Assembly (NCBI RefSeq): GCF_025717045.1
Contig: NZ_JAOVZN010000001.1
Coordinates: 598,232 to 662,231 of the forward strand
Length of the DNA: 64,000 nucleotides
Direction of reading: 5' to 3'
Source: Flavobacterium sp. SH_e
GTDB taxonomy: Bacteria; Bacteroidota; Bacteroidia; Flavobacteriales; Flavobacteriaceae
Position numbers and translations under genes: made by a program. Every line of letters begins with the position of its first letter. The stretch's first letter is position 1. Below the pieces are notes generated by a model. It was not told where the DNA came from and did not search any database. It saw only the letters and a program-made list of their open reading frames with translations. This document shows, in pieces, positions 8,688 to 17,324 of this stretch.

Positions 8688-9095
8688 ATGATTTCAGGTA
8701 AATTTGCCATAACGATTCACATTCTTACTCTGCTGCATAAATTCCCTAATGATTATTTATCATCGGAGTTTATTGCGGGAAGTATTAATCTAAATCCTGT
8801 TTTGGTTCGAAAAGAAATTGCCAACCTAAAAGCTCATCATATTGTAGAAAGTAAAGAAGGAAAAAATGGCGGTACAAAATTGGCAGTAAACGCTGCTGAA
8901 CTGACTTTAAAACAAATATTCGAAATGACCTTTGAAACTATTGGTTTAGGTTTTGCTAAAAATCAGCCGAATCCTGATTGTCCTGTTGGAAAAAACATCA
9001 ATCAGCATTTGGAGAATTTATACAGCGAAATGAATCAGAAAGTTAGCTTACAGCTGGAAGGTATTTCATTGGAAGATTTTTCGAATCAATTTTAA
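8688..9095 (+). CDS. Rrf2-family transcriptional regulator
   Basis: The 135-residue protein has the N-terminal winged helix of Rrf2 factors (FAITIHILTLLHKF, then SSEFIAGSINLNPVLVRKEIANL) and the wing KEGKNGGTKLA. Only one cysteine (PDCPVG) is present, so the three-cysteine cluster site of IscR and NsrR is lacking and an Fe-S cluster is unlikely. The overall shape resembles YwnA. The next gene, 57 bases on, encodes an NAD(P)-binding NmrA-like protein, the same pairing as ywnA-ywnB in Bacillus. Repeated TGTAACAT-type sites before both genes suggest autoregulation. Confidence 0.87.
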   Translation: MISGKFAITIHILTLLHKFPNDYLSSEFIAGSINLNPVLVRKEIANLKAHHIVESKEGKNGGTKLAVNAAELTLKQIFEMTFETIGLGFAKNQPNPDCPVGKNINQHLENLYSEMNQKVSLQLEGISLEDFSNQF

Positions 9096-9116
9096 AACTA
9101 TTTTTTTAACCTAAAC

Positions 9117-9134
9117 TGTAACATTTTTTATTAC
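9117..9134. promoter_or_regulatory. second copy of the Rrf2-type operator
   Basis: TGTAACATTTTTTATTAC is identical at 17 of 18 positions to the site overlapping the regulator's own leader (8667-8684). It lies 18 bases before the enzyme start codon. A shared operator is inferred. Confidence 0.5.
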
Positions 9135-9152
9135 TAAATAAATTTATATATT

Positions 9153-9794
9153 ATGAAAATTGCACTTATTGGAGCTACAGGATTTGTTGGCTCAGCACTT
9201 TTAAATGAATTAGCAGACAGAAAACACGAAATCACTGCTATTGCAAGAACTCCAAAAGACACAGCAAACGCAACTTGGATTGCAGCAGATATTTTTAATG
9301 TTGATGCTTTGGCAGAAATCTTAAAAGGTCACGATGCTGTTATTAATGCTTACAATCCAGGCTGGACAAACCCAAACATTTACGATGACTTTTTAGCTGG
9401 TTCTAAAGCGATTCAAGAAGCCGTTAAAAAATCGGGAGTTAAACGTTTTATTACTATTGGTGGTGCAGGAAGTTTATATGTTGCACCAGATTTACAAGCA
9501 GTTGACACTCCAGATTTTCCAAAAGAAATTTTCCCTGGCGCAAATGCTGCGAGACATTATTTAAATATCATTAAAGAAGAAAAAGATTTAGACTGGGCAT
9601 TCTTTAGTCCAGCTTTCGAAATGCACGCTGGAACTAAAACAGGTAGAACTGGAAAATATCGTTTAGGACTAGAAAATCCAGTTTTCAATGACGAGCAAAG
9701 AAGTATTTTATCTGTAGAAGATTTAGCGGTTGTTATTGCTGATGAAGTAGAAACTCCAAAACATCACCAAGTTAGATTTACCGCGGGTTACTAA
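9153..9794 (+). CDS. NAD(P)H-binding NmrA/YwnB-like oxidoreductase-fold protein
   Basis: The 213 residues form an atypical short-chain dehydrogenase fold. The nucleotide loop GATGFVGS is at 7-14, a second-strand basic residue in AIARTPKD suggests NADP(H), and VKRFITIGGAGSLYV is mid-protein. The Tyr-Lys pair of classical SDRs is not evident, as is usual for NmrA-like proteins, which may sense redox state rather than catalyse. It is probably co-transcribed with the Rrf2 regulator upstream and thus part of a stress-responsive pair; the inducer is unknown. Confidence 0.83.
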   Translation: MKIALIGATGFVGSALLNELADRKHEITAIARTPKDTANATWIAADIFNVDALAEILKGHDAVINAYNPGWTNPNIYDDFLAGSKAIQEAVKKSGVKRFITIGGAGSLYVAPDLQAVDTPDFPKEIFPGANAARHYLNIIKEEKDLDWAFFSPAFEMHAGTKTGRTGKYRLGLENPVFNDEQRSILSVEDLAVVIADEVETPKHHQVRFTAGY

Positions 9795-9802
9795 TTCTTT
9801 TT

Positions 9803-9840
9803 AGATGCTAAACTACTAAGGTTCTGAGATTCTAAGTTTT
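9803..9840. repeat. single arm of the CTAAGGTTCTAAG repeat family
   Basis: The stretch reads as repeated words (GATGCTAAACTACTAAGG, then TTCTGAGATTCTAAG) that match the two-armed copy at 29888-29978. Only one arm is seen here. Confidence 0.5.
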
Positions 9841-9872
9841 TTTCTCTCAAACTTATAAATACATTTTTAACA

Positions 9873-9916
9873 AAAAACAGTTTCTTAGACAGTATTCTGC
9901 TTTTGAAACTGTTTTT
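9873..9916 (+). terminator. intrinsic terminator after the Rrf2 operon
   Basis: AAAAACAGTTTC (9873-9884) pairs with GAAACTGTTTTT (9905-9916) over a 20-base loop, followed by further T-rich sequence. It separates the Rrf2/NmrA pair from meaB. Confidence 0.7.
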
Positions 9917-9951
9917 GTTTTCAGTACTTTTACATTTCTAAAAAGTGCGTT

Positions 9952-11049
9952 TTGTCAAATTCTAATAAACAAGCCGGCAGTATATCTGAAAAAGCTGGAA
10001 TTTCACCTCCCGAAATCACCAATATTTCGGCTATTAATCAAATTAAAAACAAACGCAGGCAACAACCAACTTCTCAAGAATTAATTAATGGGATTTTAGA
10101 AGGAAACAGAACTTCTTTAAGTCGCGCCATTACATTAATTGAAAGTACAAATTCTGATCATTTTGAAAAGGCCAATGAAGTAGTTCAAGGCTGTTTAGCA
10201 TACGCCAATAAATCAATTCGCATTGGAATTACGGGCGTTCCTGGTGTTGGAAAAAGTACTTTTATTGAAGCTTTTGGAAAACATCTGACGCAATTAGGAA
10301 AAAAAGTAGCTGTTTTAGCTGTCGATCCGAGCAGTTCGCTTTCACACGGAAGTATTCTAGGTGATAAAACGCGAATGGAAGAATTGGTTAAAGATGAAAA
10401 TGCTTTTATTCGTCCGAGTGCTTCTGGAGAAACTTTGGGCGGTGTGGCGCGAAAAACCCGAGAAACTATTATTCTTTGCGAAGCCGCAGGTTTTGATACT
10501 ATTATTATTGAGACCGTTGGTGTTGGTCAAAGCGAAACCGCTGTTCATAGTATGGTCGATTTCTTTTTACTTTTAAAAATTTCTGGCGCTGGCGATGAAC
10601 TTCAAGGCATTAAACGCGGAATTATGGAAATGGCAGATGCAATTGTCATTAATAAATCAGACGGAGATAACATAAAAAAAGCCAATCAGGCGAAATTAGA
10701 GTTTAATCGTGCTTTGCATTTATTTCCTCCTAAAAAATCAAATTGGCAACCAAAAGTAACAACTTGCAGTTCTATCACGAAAGAGGGCATTTCTGAAGTT
10801 TGGAATACTATTTCTGATTATTTTGAAATGACTAAAGAAACTGTATTTTTTGAAGAAAAAAGAAACGAACAAAATCACTTCTGGATGATGGAAACCATCA
10901 ACGAGCAATTGAAGCAAAACTTTTACAATCAACCTGAAATTATTTCGCTTTTAGAAGAAAATAAAAAAGCAGTGCAAAACAATGAAATTTCACCTTTTGC
11001 AGCTGCTTCTATGTTATTAAAATTTTATTTTAATAAAGGGACAAAGTAA
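9952..11049 (+). CDS. meaB: methylmalonyl-CoA mutase-associated GTPase MeaB
   Basis: MeaB is a G3E P-loop GTPase that gates cofactor B12 loading and protects methylmalonyl-CoA mutase. The Walker A loop GVPGVGKS is at 95-102. AVDPSSSLSHGSILGDKTRM, the conserved IRPSASGETLGGVARKTRET segment, IETVGVGQSE and the base-specificity motif NKSDG follow. No upstream in-frame ATG exists and the first internal Met is past residue 130, so translation must begin at a non-ATG codon. TTG at 9952 gives a 365-residue protein of normal length. The mutase subunits are encoded at 49559-53276, about 40 kb away. Confidence 0.9.
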   Translation: MSNSNKQAGSISEKAGISPPEITNISAINQIKNKRRQQPTSQELINGILEGNRTSLSRAITLIESTNSDHFEKANEVVQGCLAYANKSIRIGITGVPGVGKSTFIEAFGKHLTQLGKKVAVLAVDPSSSLSHGSILGDKTRMEELVKDENAFIRPSASGETLGGVARKTRETIILCEAAGFDTIIIETVGVGQSETAVHSMVDFFLLLKISGAGDELQGIKRGIMEMADAIVINKSDGDNIKKANQAKLEFNRALHLFPPKKSNWQPKVTTCSSITKEGISEVWNTISDYFEMTKETVFFEEKRNEQNHFWMMETINEQLKQNFYNQPEIISLLEENKKAVQNNEISPFAAASMLLKFYFNKGTK

Positions 11050-11105
11050 CAAAGGTTCAAAGCGACACAGTTTCTAAACCTTTGTCACTTTGTTACTTTG
11101 AACCT
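11041..11105. repeat. GGTTCAAAG-family inverted repeat between convergent genes
   Basis: The left arm (AAGTAACAAAGGTTCAAAG) begins inside the last codons of meaB and faces its reverse complement (CACTTTGTTACTTTGAACCT), which ends at the stop of the next minus-strand gene. It is placed to act as a shared terminator for both convergent genes. Confidence 0.65.
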
Positions 11106-13038
11106 ATTTATTTCTAAGCTTATACTTACTTTCCTTGTATAGATTCCCTGCTGTAATAACATGTGCTAAAGCATCTTTAGCTAAATCTTCATTTAATTTT
11201 ACAGGAACTAAAGTGGTATCGTTTTTAATTTCGAATTGAAGCGGTTTCAAGTTTGGCTGCATGATCACCACTTGGTTTTCTACTCTAAAAGCATTGATAT
11301 CATTAAACTGCATGATAGATCTTCCTTGTACTTTCGGATCTAGCTTGGTCAAGTTTCTTCCAACCATTGGAGTTTCGAACGGCATTCCTAAATATCCTAA
11401 CAATGTTGGCGGAATATCAATCTGACTTGCTAATCGATCGTAAACAGCTCCTTTTGCAACTCCAGGTCCCATAATGAATGCTGGAATGTGAAATTTATTT
11501 ATCGGAACTAAATTTTTACCGTACGTTCTTGTATTATGATCGGCAATTACAATGAAAATCGTGTTTTTGAAATAAGCTTCTTTTTTTGCCATTTCGAAGA
11601 ATTTTCCAATAGAGAAATCAGCATATTTCATGGCGTTATTTACCGTTGCTGGCTTTTTATCGTAAGGTTTAATTCTTCCTGCTGGATATTCAAAAGGTTC
11701 GTGATTTGAAGTCGAGAACATTAAAGAGAAGAATGGTTTATCTCCTTTTGATTTGAAATACTGATTCGCTTTGGTAACCAAATCTTCATCAGAATAGCCC
11801 CAAGTTCCTTTGAAAGCATATTTATTTCCGTCAGAATCAAAATCTTCTTGATCGACAATATCGCTGAAACCATTTCCGTTGAAAAACGAAGCCATATTAT
11901 CAAAATTTGCCATTCCGCCATAAATGAAACTCGTTTCGTAACCTTTTTGTTTTAATGCTTCCGCTAAAGTAAAAAAGCCTTGTTGTGAGTTTCCTAGCTT
12001 TACTACACTTTCAGATGGCGAAGGTAAAAATCCTGTTACTACCGCTTCAATTCCGCGGACACTTCTGGTTCCTGTGCAATATAAATTGGTGAATAATGTT
12101 CCTTCTTTCGATAATTTATCAAATTCTGGAGTTAATGGTTTTCCTCCTAAAATTCCAACATATTCTGCACCTAAACTTTCCTGTAGAAAAATAACCAAAT
12201 TGTATGGTTTTTTCATAATAGAATCAGGTTTTTGTACGTGTAAGAACGGAATTTCAGCATCGGTAAAATCATTTGGCCCTGCGATCATGTATTTTTTTAC
12301 ACGAGCAATCGCTTCGGCTTCGTCCATTTTACCATACATTTTGGTGTTTCCTTCATTTTTAATTGAATACGCAGCAAAAGCAACTGTATAAAATGAATTT
12401 AATCCCAACGTATTCGTTAACTGATCTGTAGAAAAAACGGCATTACTTGCATTAATAGGACGTTTTGAAGTTAGACTTGAACGCGCACCAAAAAACAATA
12501 AAAAAGCCACTAATGGAAATACCATTAATTTGAATTTATAATCTGTATTTGCAGTGTGAAATAATTGCTTTCCTTTTTTGAAAGCAAAATAAATCACAAC
12601 TCCAAGAATAAGGAACGTCACAATTATAGAAGTCAGATAACTTTTTAAAAGCATTCCAACCACTTCTTTTGGATAAATAAGATAATCTAAGAAAATCTTA
12701 TTTGGACGAGTGTCATATTGTTTTACAAAATCTGGTGAAGCTAATTCTACGAAAAGAATTAAAAACAGAAACAGAAAACTGTAAATTACGAGAAACTTAT
12801 TGGTAAACTTTATCGCTTTATTTGGCAAAAAAGTAATCAGCAACGCAGGAAGAAATGATAAATAGCAAAGCAATATCAAATCCATTCGAAGACCGATTGG
12901 AAAAATATACCAGAAATCTGGCGTCTGAACTACTCTTTCTTTAAAAAGAAAAAACAAAAAGATTCGGCTTAAAGTGGTAATCAATAAACCGATTAATATA
13001 AAACTGAAAATAGGTTTTAAGAAACGTAAATTTTTCAT
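11104..13038 (-). CDS. LTA synthase/MdoB-family membrane phosphotransferase or phosphatase
   Basis: The 644-residue inner-membrane protein has about five membrane segments in residues 1-185 and an extracytoplasmic alkaline-phosphatase-superfamily domain from about 275. Likely metal and catalytic residues are E287 (FLQESLG), T324 (CTGTRSVRG) as nucleophile and D500-H501 (VIADHNTRTYG). These match the Glu/Thr/Asp/His set of LtaS-type enzymes, which move glycerol phosphate. Bacteroidota have no lipoteichoic acid, so the acceptor is probably another envelope glycan or lipid. It is a single gene, convergent with meaB. Confidence 0.85.
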   Translation of the reverse strand: MKNLRFLKPIFSFILIGLLITTLSRIFLFFLFKERVVQTPDFWYIFPIGLRMDLILLCYLSFLPALLITFLPNKAIKFTNKFLVIYSFLFLFLILFVELASPDFVKQYDTRPNKIFLDYLIYPKEVVGMLLKSYLTSIIVTFLILGVVIYFAFKKGKQLFHTANTDYKFKLMVFPLVAFLLFFGARSSLTSKRPINASNAVFSTDQLTNTLGLNSFYTVAFAAYSIKNEGNTKMYGKMDEAEAIARVKKYMIAGPNDFTDAEIPFLHVQKPDSIMKKPYNLVIFLQESLGAEYVGILGGKPLTPEFDKLSKEGTLFTNLYCTGTRSVRGIEAVVTGFLPSPSESVVKLGNSQQGFFTLAEALKQKGYETSFIYGGMANFDNMASFFNGNGFSDIVDQEDFDSDGNKYAFKGTWGYSDEDLVTKANQYFKSKGDKPFFSLMFSTSNHEPFEYPAGRIKPYDKKPATVNNAMKYADFSIGKFFEMAKKEAYFKNTIFIVIADHNTRTYGKNLVPINKFHIPAFIMGPGVAKGAVYDRLASQIDIPPTLLGYLGMPFETPMVGRNLTKLDPKVQGRSIMQFNDINAFRVENQVVIMQPNLKPLQFEIKNDTTLVPVKLNEDLAKDALAHVITAGNLYKESKYKLRNK

Positions 13039-13075
13039 TAAAAATAGTATAAGAACGTAAGATTAGAAAAACAAA

Positions 13076-13303
13076 TTACTCTTCGTAACGGTTTATTTCT
13101 CTGTCATAAAATTCATTTGCTTTTTCAATTAAACTTTCCATTTCGGCGTTTAATTCTGCTTCGTCAAGATCTTCTGGTTCTTCTAAAAACTCAACCTCAT
13201 CATCTTTCAAATTGATAATAAATCTTGGATAATCTAGGTGAATGATGAAAATATCGTCTGGAAAATCAGTATTATCTCCAAGTAAAAATTTAGGCAATTC
13301 CAT
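13076..13303 (-). CDS. small acidic conserved-type protein of unknown function
   Basis: The protein has 75 residues and is strongly acidic, with a run of Asp/Glu in the second half (EEPEDLDEAELNAEMESLIEKAN) that should form one helix. The N-terminal half (DIFIIHLDYPRFIINLKDD) looks like two or three beta strands. There is no signal peptide or membrane segment. I do not recognise a family. It lies 37 bases upstream of the LTA-synthase-like gene on the same strand and may be co-transcribed with it. Confidence 0.7.
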   Translation of the reverse strand: MELPKFLLGDNTDFPDDIFIIHLDYPRFIINLKDDEVEFLEEPEDLDEAELNAEMESLIEKANEFYDREINRYEE

Positions 13304-13408
13304 ATGTATTTATTTTTTTAATGGTTATTTTTTTAGTCTCGATTGTACAAATAAAAAGGTTTCTCCTGATTTTAAGTTTTATACCTTCGGCTTATTTTTT
13401 ATTCAAAT

Positions 13409-14794
13409 TTAGTTATTTGAAACTGAATTGGTAATCAATCTCTTTGTTAAGTAATGAAAACGAATATACAAACAAATTGCCGCCGCGGTTAAACCTGCCA
13501 AAAGTCCGATCCAAACTCCTTGCGCCTTCAATTCGGTGTGTTCTCCCAGATAATATGAAATAGGAAAACCAATAACCCAATAGGCTACAAAGGTAATGTA
13601 CATTGGCACTTTTACATCCTGCAATCCGCGTAAAGCGCCTAACACAACAACCTGAATTCCGTCAGAAATCTGGAAAACCGCTGCAATCAAAAGCAATTTT
13701 GATGCAATGCCAATTACTTCTTCATTATCTAAAATCTGTCCAGTATTTTCCATATTTAAGAAAATATGAGGCAGATAATTATGGAAAATGATAAAGAAAA
13801 TTGCAAAAATCGTTTCTAAAATTATAGCAAGTAAGAATATAGAACGCGCTACAACAATCAGTTTTTTATAATCCATTAAACCTCTTTGGTTGCTTACACG
13901 CACCATGGATGTTACGCTTAATCCCATTGCAAACATAAAAGTCATCGATGCCAAACTTAAAGCAATTTGATTTGCCGCCTGACTTGTTTTCCCAATGTTT
14001 CCGCAAAGCCAAATGGAAGCTGTAAACAAAACCACTTCAAAAAGCATTTGCATTGCAGAAGGAAATCCGATGCTGATTATCTTTTTTATTGTTGCTTTTT
14101 GAATTTCATTAAAACTGAAACCTTTAAAAAAGCGTTTTAAATCATCTCTTCGCGAAAGCATAATATGCATGAACATCACCAAAAATATTCTTGAAATTAC
14201 AGTTCCTAAAGCTGCACCGATAATTCCCATTTTAGGAAAAATCCAGATTCCATAGATTAAAACATAGTTTATTCCAACGTGAAGCACATTTGCCATTACC
14301 ATAGCATACATTGAATATTTGGTTAATGACATTCCGTCTGCAAATTGTTTATATCCTTGATACATAACTAATGGAATCAATGAAAAAGCAACCCAACCTA
14401 AATAAGGTTTTGCAAGCACGATAACATCTGCTGGCTGTTTTAACAATTCCATAATTGGTTTGGCAAACATAATTACCGTAAAAAGTACCAATCCTAAAAT
14501 GGTACAAAGAAATAATCCATGATGAAATGCAGAACGAATTTTAGTATCATTTTTTTCTGCGTCACCTTCAGCTACAATTGGTGTAATAGCTGTCGAAAAT
14601 CCAATTCCTAAAGACATTGCAATAAAAATCATACTGTTACCAAGTGAAACTGCCGCCAATTCTGTACTTCCAATTTTGCCCACCATTATATTATCGACAA
14701 TACCAATTAAAGTATGTCCGACCATACCCAAAATTACGGGATATGCCAGTCTTAAATTATACGAAAACTCTTTGGTGTACTGCTTTAAATTCAC
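13409..14794 (-). CDS. MATE-family multidrug efflux transporter
   Basis: The 461-residue protein has about twelve membrane segments in two bundles and the NorM-like N-terminus AYPVILGMVGHTLIGIVDNIMVG. The acidic residue in the first helix is followed by ELAAVSLGNS, and the second bundle contains IGFPSAMQMLFEVVLF and GLQDVKVPMYITFVAYWVIG. MATE proteins export cationic drugs or other small molecules, driven by Na+ or H+. The substrate is not predictable. The gene has a clear -7 box and TTG upstream on the minus strand and diverges from the outer-membrane protein gene. Confidence 0.92.
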   Translation of the reverse strand: MNLKQYTKEFSYNLRLAYPVILGMVGHTLIGIVDNIMVGKIGSTELAAVSLGNSMIFIAMSLGIGFSTAITPIVAEGDAEKNDTKIRSAFHHGLFLCTILGLVLFTVIMFAKPIMELLKQPADVIVLAKPYLGWVAFSLIPLVMYQGYKQFADGMSLTKYSMYAMVMANVLHVGINYVLIYGIWIFPKMGIIGAALGTVISRIFLVMFMHIMLSRRDDLKRFFKGFSFNEIQKATIKKIISIGFPSAMQMLFEVVLFTASIWLCGNIGKTSQAANQIALSLASMTFMFAMGLSVTSMVRVSNQRGLMDYKKLIVVARSIFLLAIILETIFAIFFIIFHNYLPHIFLNMENTGQILDNEEVIGIASKLLLIAAVFQISDGIQVVVLGALRGLQDVKVPMYITFVAYWVIGFPISYYLGEHTELKAQGVWIGLLAGLTAAAICLYIRFHYLTKRLITNSVSNN

Positions 14795-14814
14795 TTGTAT
14801 TCAATTTTAGTCGG

Positions 14815-14822
14815 CAAAGATA
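14815..14822 (-). promoter_or_regulatory. -7 promoter box upstream of the MATE gene
   Basis: On the minus strand TATCTTTG matches TAnnTTTG. A TTG (14847-14845) lies 22 bases upstream as a possible -33 element. The start codon is about 20 bases downstream. Confidence 0.55.
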
Positions 14823-14984
14823 GTCAGAAGCTTCGAATTCTATCCAATTAATAAAAATATATCCCAATTTTAAGGCAAAAATAAGACGAACTCAATATTA
14901 TGTAACGATTTTTAAAAATTGTATAACAAACTCCAAACGCCTTGCATATAATTTTACATTATAGAAATTTCAAAAATATAAGCC

Positions 14985-15503
14985 ATGAAAAAATTACAGA
15001 TGTTATGCCTAGCTGCGTTCACGTTTTTATTTGCCAACACAACTTTTGCTCAAGAAACAGAAGCAACAAATTACGATCAAGGTTTTAGATTGGGAGTCGG
15101 GATAAATGGAGGACTTCCAACCGATAACGATTATGACTGGTCTCTTGGGGGAGATGTTCGTTTACAGTATGATCTTTCCAAAAAAACATCTTTGACCTTA
15201 ACAACGGGATTTACCAATTTATTTATGGGAAAAGACGATCTTGGAAATGACATAAAAGATCTTGGGTTCATTCCAGCAAAAGCGGGTTTTAAAGCTTTTG
15301 TTTTAAAAGATCAATTTTATGTTTTAGGAGAGCTTGGTGCTGGTTTCGCAGTAACAAATGGTTATGACCAAACAACGTTTTTATGGTCTCCAGGTATTGG
15401 ATATGCCAACAAGTACATCGACTTAAGTGTTCGTTATGAAGATTATCATGATTTTAGAACCAATCAAGTAGCACTGCGTGTTGCTTATGGTTTTAAACTA
15501 TAA
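14985..15503 (+). CDS. outer-membrane beta-barrel family protein
   Basis: The 172-residue protein starts with a signal peptide (MKKLQMLCLAAFTFLFANTTFA, cleavage probably before QETE). Alternating hydrophobic strands follow, such as RLGVGINGGLPT, LGGDVRLQYDL, SLTLTTGFTNLF and FYVLGELGAGFAV, ending in VALRVAYGFKL with a C-terminal aromatic/hydrophobic strand. That is the pattern of a small eight-strand OmpW/OmpA-like barrel. Function is unknown. The gene is monocistronic with a strong terminator after it. Confidence 0.78.
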   Translation: MKKLQMLCLAAFTFLFANTTFAQETEATNYDQGFRLGVGINGGLPTDNDYDWSLGGDVRLQYDLSKKTSLTLTTGFTNLFMGKDDLGNDIKDLGFIPAKAGFKAFVLKDQFYVLGELGAGFAVTNGYDQTTFLWSPGIGYANKYIDLSVRYEDYHDFRTNQVALRVAYGFKL

Positions 15504-15536
15504 AAAATAGGTTTAATTTATTATTTTGTTTTTGGT

Positions 15537-15570
15537 AAAACCCGACAGTCTGAGGAGTCTGTCGGGTTTT
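15537..15570 (+). terminator. intrinsic terminator after the outer-membrane protein gene
   Basis: AAAACCCGACAG pairs perfectly with CTGTCGGGTTTT over a ten-base loop, followed by TTATTTTAAA. Confidence 0.88.
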
Positions 15571-15667
15571 TTATTTTAAATCAATTTAAAAAATAATCCG
15601 AAAAAATAAATCCTGTAGCATTTCATCTTTTTCATTTTTTATATAATAAATATACTACTTTTACGAA

Positions 15668-15686
15668 TCCCGATAAATTATCGGGA
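15668..15686. repeat. CCCGATAA palindrome
   Basis: TCCCGATAAATTATCGGGA is a perfect inverted repeat with a one-base centre, 36 bases before the next start. Related cores occur at 33608-33623 and 41603-41632. Confidence 0.6.
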
Positions 15687-15722
15687 ACGCCATTCATTGC
15701 AATATTCTACAAGAAAAACTTC

Positions 15723-16559
15723 ATGGAAAAATTCACATTAGAAATATTATTTCAAATTATCGGAATCGGCTCAGCATCGGGATTATTTTTCAATAATGAC
15801 GCGCTTTATGTAATTGGAGACAACAGCGGATTCTTATACGAATACAATATGCAGAATCAGCAATTGAATCAGCATGCTTTAATTGACAATCCTACACAGA
15901 ATATTCCGAAAAACCTAAAACCCGATTTTGAATCGATTACGCATCACAATGATACTCTTTATGTTTTTGGTTCAGGTTCAACCGAAAACCGAAACAAAAT
16001 GATTGAATTTGATTTAAAATCAAAAAGCGTTTTAAAGAAAAATAATCTGGTTGATTTATATGCTTTAATGCAAAGCTTCGGCGAAATAAAACCAGAAGAT
16101 TTTAATTTGGAGGGTTCTATTTTTGATGGAGAAAATTGGTTTTTATTTAATCGTGGAAATGGCGTTTCAAACAAAAACACGATTTTTACTATTCATGCTA
16201 AAAAACTAGACGAAGAATTTGCTTTAATTGCTGTCAACTACAAACTGCCTAAAATAAAAGGTGTTCGCTCTAGTTTTACTGATGCTGTTTTGGTCGATGA
16301 TAAAATCTATTTCCTTTCAACCGCAGAAGACACCAAATCAACTTATGATGATGGCGCAATTTTAGGAAGTTTCATCGGAAGAATCGATGTAAAAACCATG
16401 AAAATTGATTTCACTCAAAAAATTACCTCAACCAATAAATTTGAAGGTCTGACTCTTTATAAAAAAGAAAATAATAAAATTGAGTTTTTGCTTTGCGAAG
16501 ACAATGACACAGAAGTTTTAGAAACCAAGATTTATAAATTGACATTGCCGATTAAATAA
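15723..16559 (+). CDS. beta-rich protein of unknown function, propeller-like
   Basis: The 278-residue protein contains several repeats of the form x-LYVIGDNSG, x-LYVFGSGS, x-WFLFNRGNG and x-IYFLSTAED. These suggest a small beta-propeller with blade strands roughly every 45 residues. ESITHHNDTL and FEGLTLYKKENNKIEFLLCEDND add to that pattern. There is no signal peptide, so it is probably cytosolic. I recognise it only as a family of unnamed Bacteroidota proteins. The next gene is more than 220 bases away, behind a repeat element. Confidence 0.65.
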   Translation: MEKFTLEILFQIIGIGSASGLFFNNDALYVIGDNSGFLYEYNMQNQQLNQHALIDNPTQNIPKNLKPDFESITHHNDTLYVFGSGSTENRNKMIEFDLKSKSVLKKNNLVDLYALMQSFGEIKPEDFNLEGSIFDGENWFLFNRGNGVSNKNTIFTIHAKKLDEEFALIAVNYKLPKIKGVRSSFTDAVLVDDKIYFLSTAEDTKSTYDDGAILGSFIGRIDVKTMKIDFTQKITSTNKFEGLTLYKKENNKIEFLLCEDNDTEVLETKIYKLTLPIK

Positions 16560-16580
16560 ATCTATTCGATTACAATATTA

Positions 16581-16672
16581 TCGTAGAGACGAACGCGCAG
16601 GGCGTCTACACAAAGATTGTCGACACAGATTGATTTACGTGACTTTAGACGCACTGCAGTACGTCTCTACAG
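16581..16672. repeat. inverted repeat with GTAGAGACG ends
   Basis: CGTAGAGACG at about 16580-16589 faces CGTCTCTAC at 16664-16672, and ACGCACTGCAGTACGT makes an internal palindrome near the right end. A GGTTCAAAG-family arm follows at 16674-16704. This element fills the 226-base gap before the sigma-factor gene. Confidence 0.6.
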
Positions 16673-16785
16673 AAAACCTTTGCACCTTTGTAACTTTGAA
16701 CCTAAAAAAAAATATTTCAATATTTTTTTACCCCTCTCCCAACCTTTTTATCTTTTTATCTCTCTATACAAGAAAGACAACAATT

Positions 16786-17322
16786 GTGATAAACGAAACT
16801 CAAATAGCAAACTGTAAAAAAATGCACCGCGACGCCCAGCGTCAGGTGTACGAATACATGGCGCCAAAGTTGTACCGCCTTTGCAAAAGATATTTAAAAA
16901 AGGAAGAGGAAATCGAAGAAGCTTTGGCCGATTCGTTCTTTACTATTTTCACCAAACTCGATCAGTTAAAAGAAGCTTATGCTTTTGAAGCTTGGGCTAG
17001 AAGAATAACTGTAAATCATTGTTTGGCGACCATTAGAAAAGCGACCAACTTTAATATGTATCTCGACGATGTAAAGCTGATATCTCAGCCTTCTGTCGAC
17101 GAACTGAATACATTGGAAGAAGAAGATTTACTTAATTTATTAAACCACATTCCAGACGGCTGTAAAACTATTTTTAACCTTTTTGTTATTGAAGGTTTCT
17201 CTCATAAAGAAATAGCCGAAATGCTGAAGATTTCTGAAGGCACCTCAAAATCACAATTGAATGCCGCCAAGACCAAACTGAAAGAACTGGTTAATAAACT
17301 GTATTATAAAAAAGCAAAATAG
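16786..17322 (+). CDS. ECF-type RNA polymerase sigma factor
   Basis: Region 2 (QVYEYMAPKLYRLCKRYLKKEE to FEAWARRITVNHCL) and region 4 (CKTIFNLFVIEGFSHKEIAEML, then SEGTSKSQLNAAKTKLKEL) identify a short extracytoplasmic-function sigma factor. I place the start at GTG 16786, giving 178 residues. A longer open frame from 16630 would translate the upstream repeat element into a sequence with no sigma features. ATG at 16834 is the fallback but trims region 2. The next gene follows two bases after the stop and encodes a membrane protein, the normal place for an anti-sigma factor. Confidence 0.85.
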   Translation: MINETQIANCKKMHRDAQRQVYEYMAPKLYRLCKRYLKKEEEIEEALADSFFTIFTKLDQLKEAYAFEAWARRITVNHCLATIRKATNFNMYLDDVKLISQPSVDELNTLEEEDLLNLLNHIPDGCKTIFNLFVIEGFSHKEIAEMLKISEGTSKSQLNAAKTKLKELVNKLYYKKAK

Positions 17323-17324
17323 TC

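Noticed and set aside
10357..10932. Several short open frames on both strands inside meaB
   Set aside because: They are out-of-frame shadows of a clearly conserved GTPase gene.
16617..16817. Open frame of 66 codons overlapping the sigma-factor leader
   Set aside because: It translates the repeat element and has no protein-like pattern; the sigma gene is in another frame.
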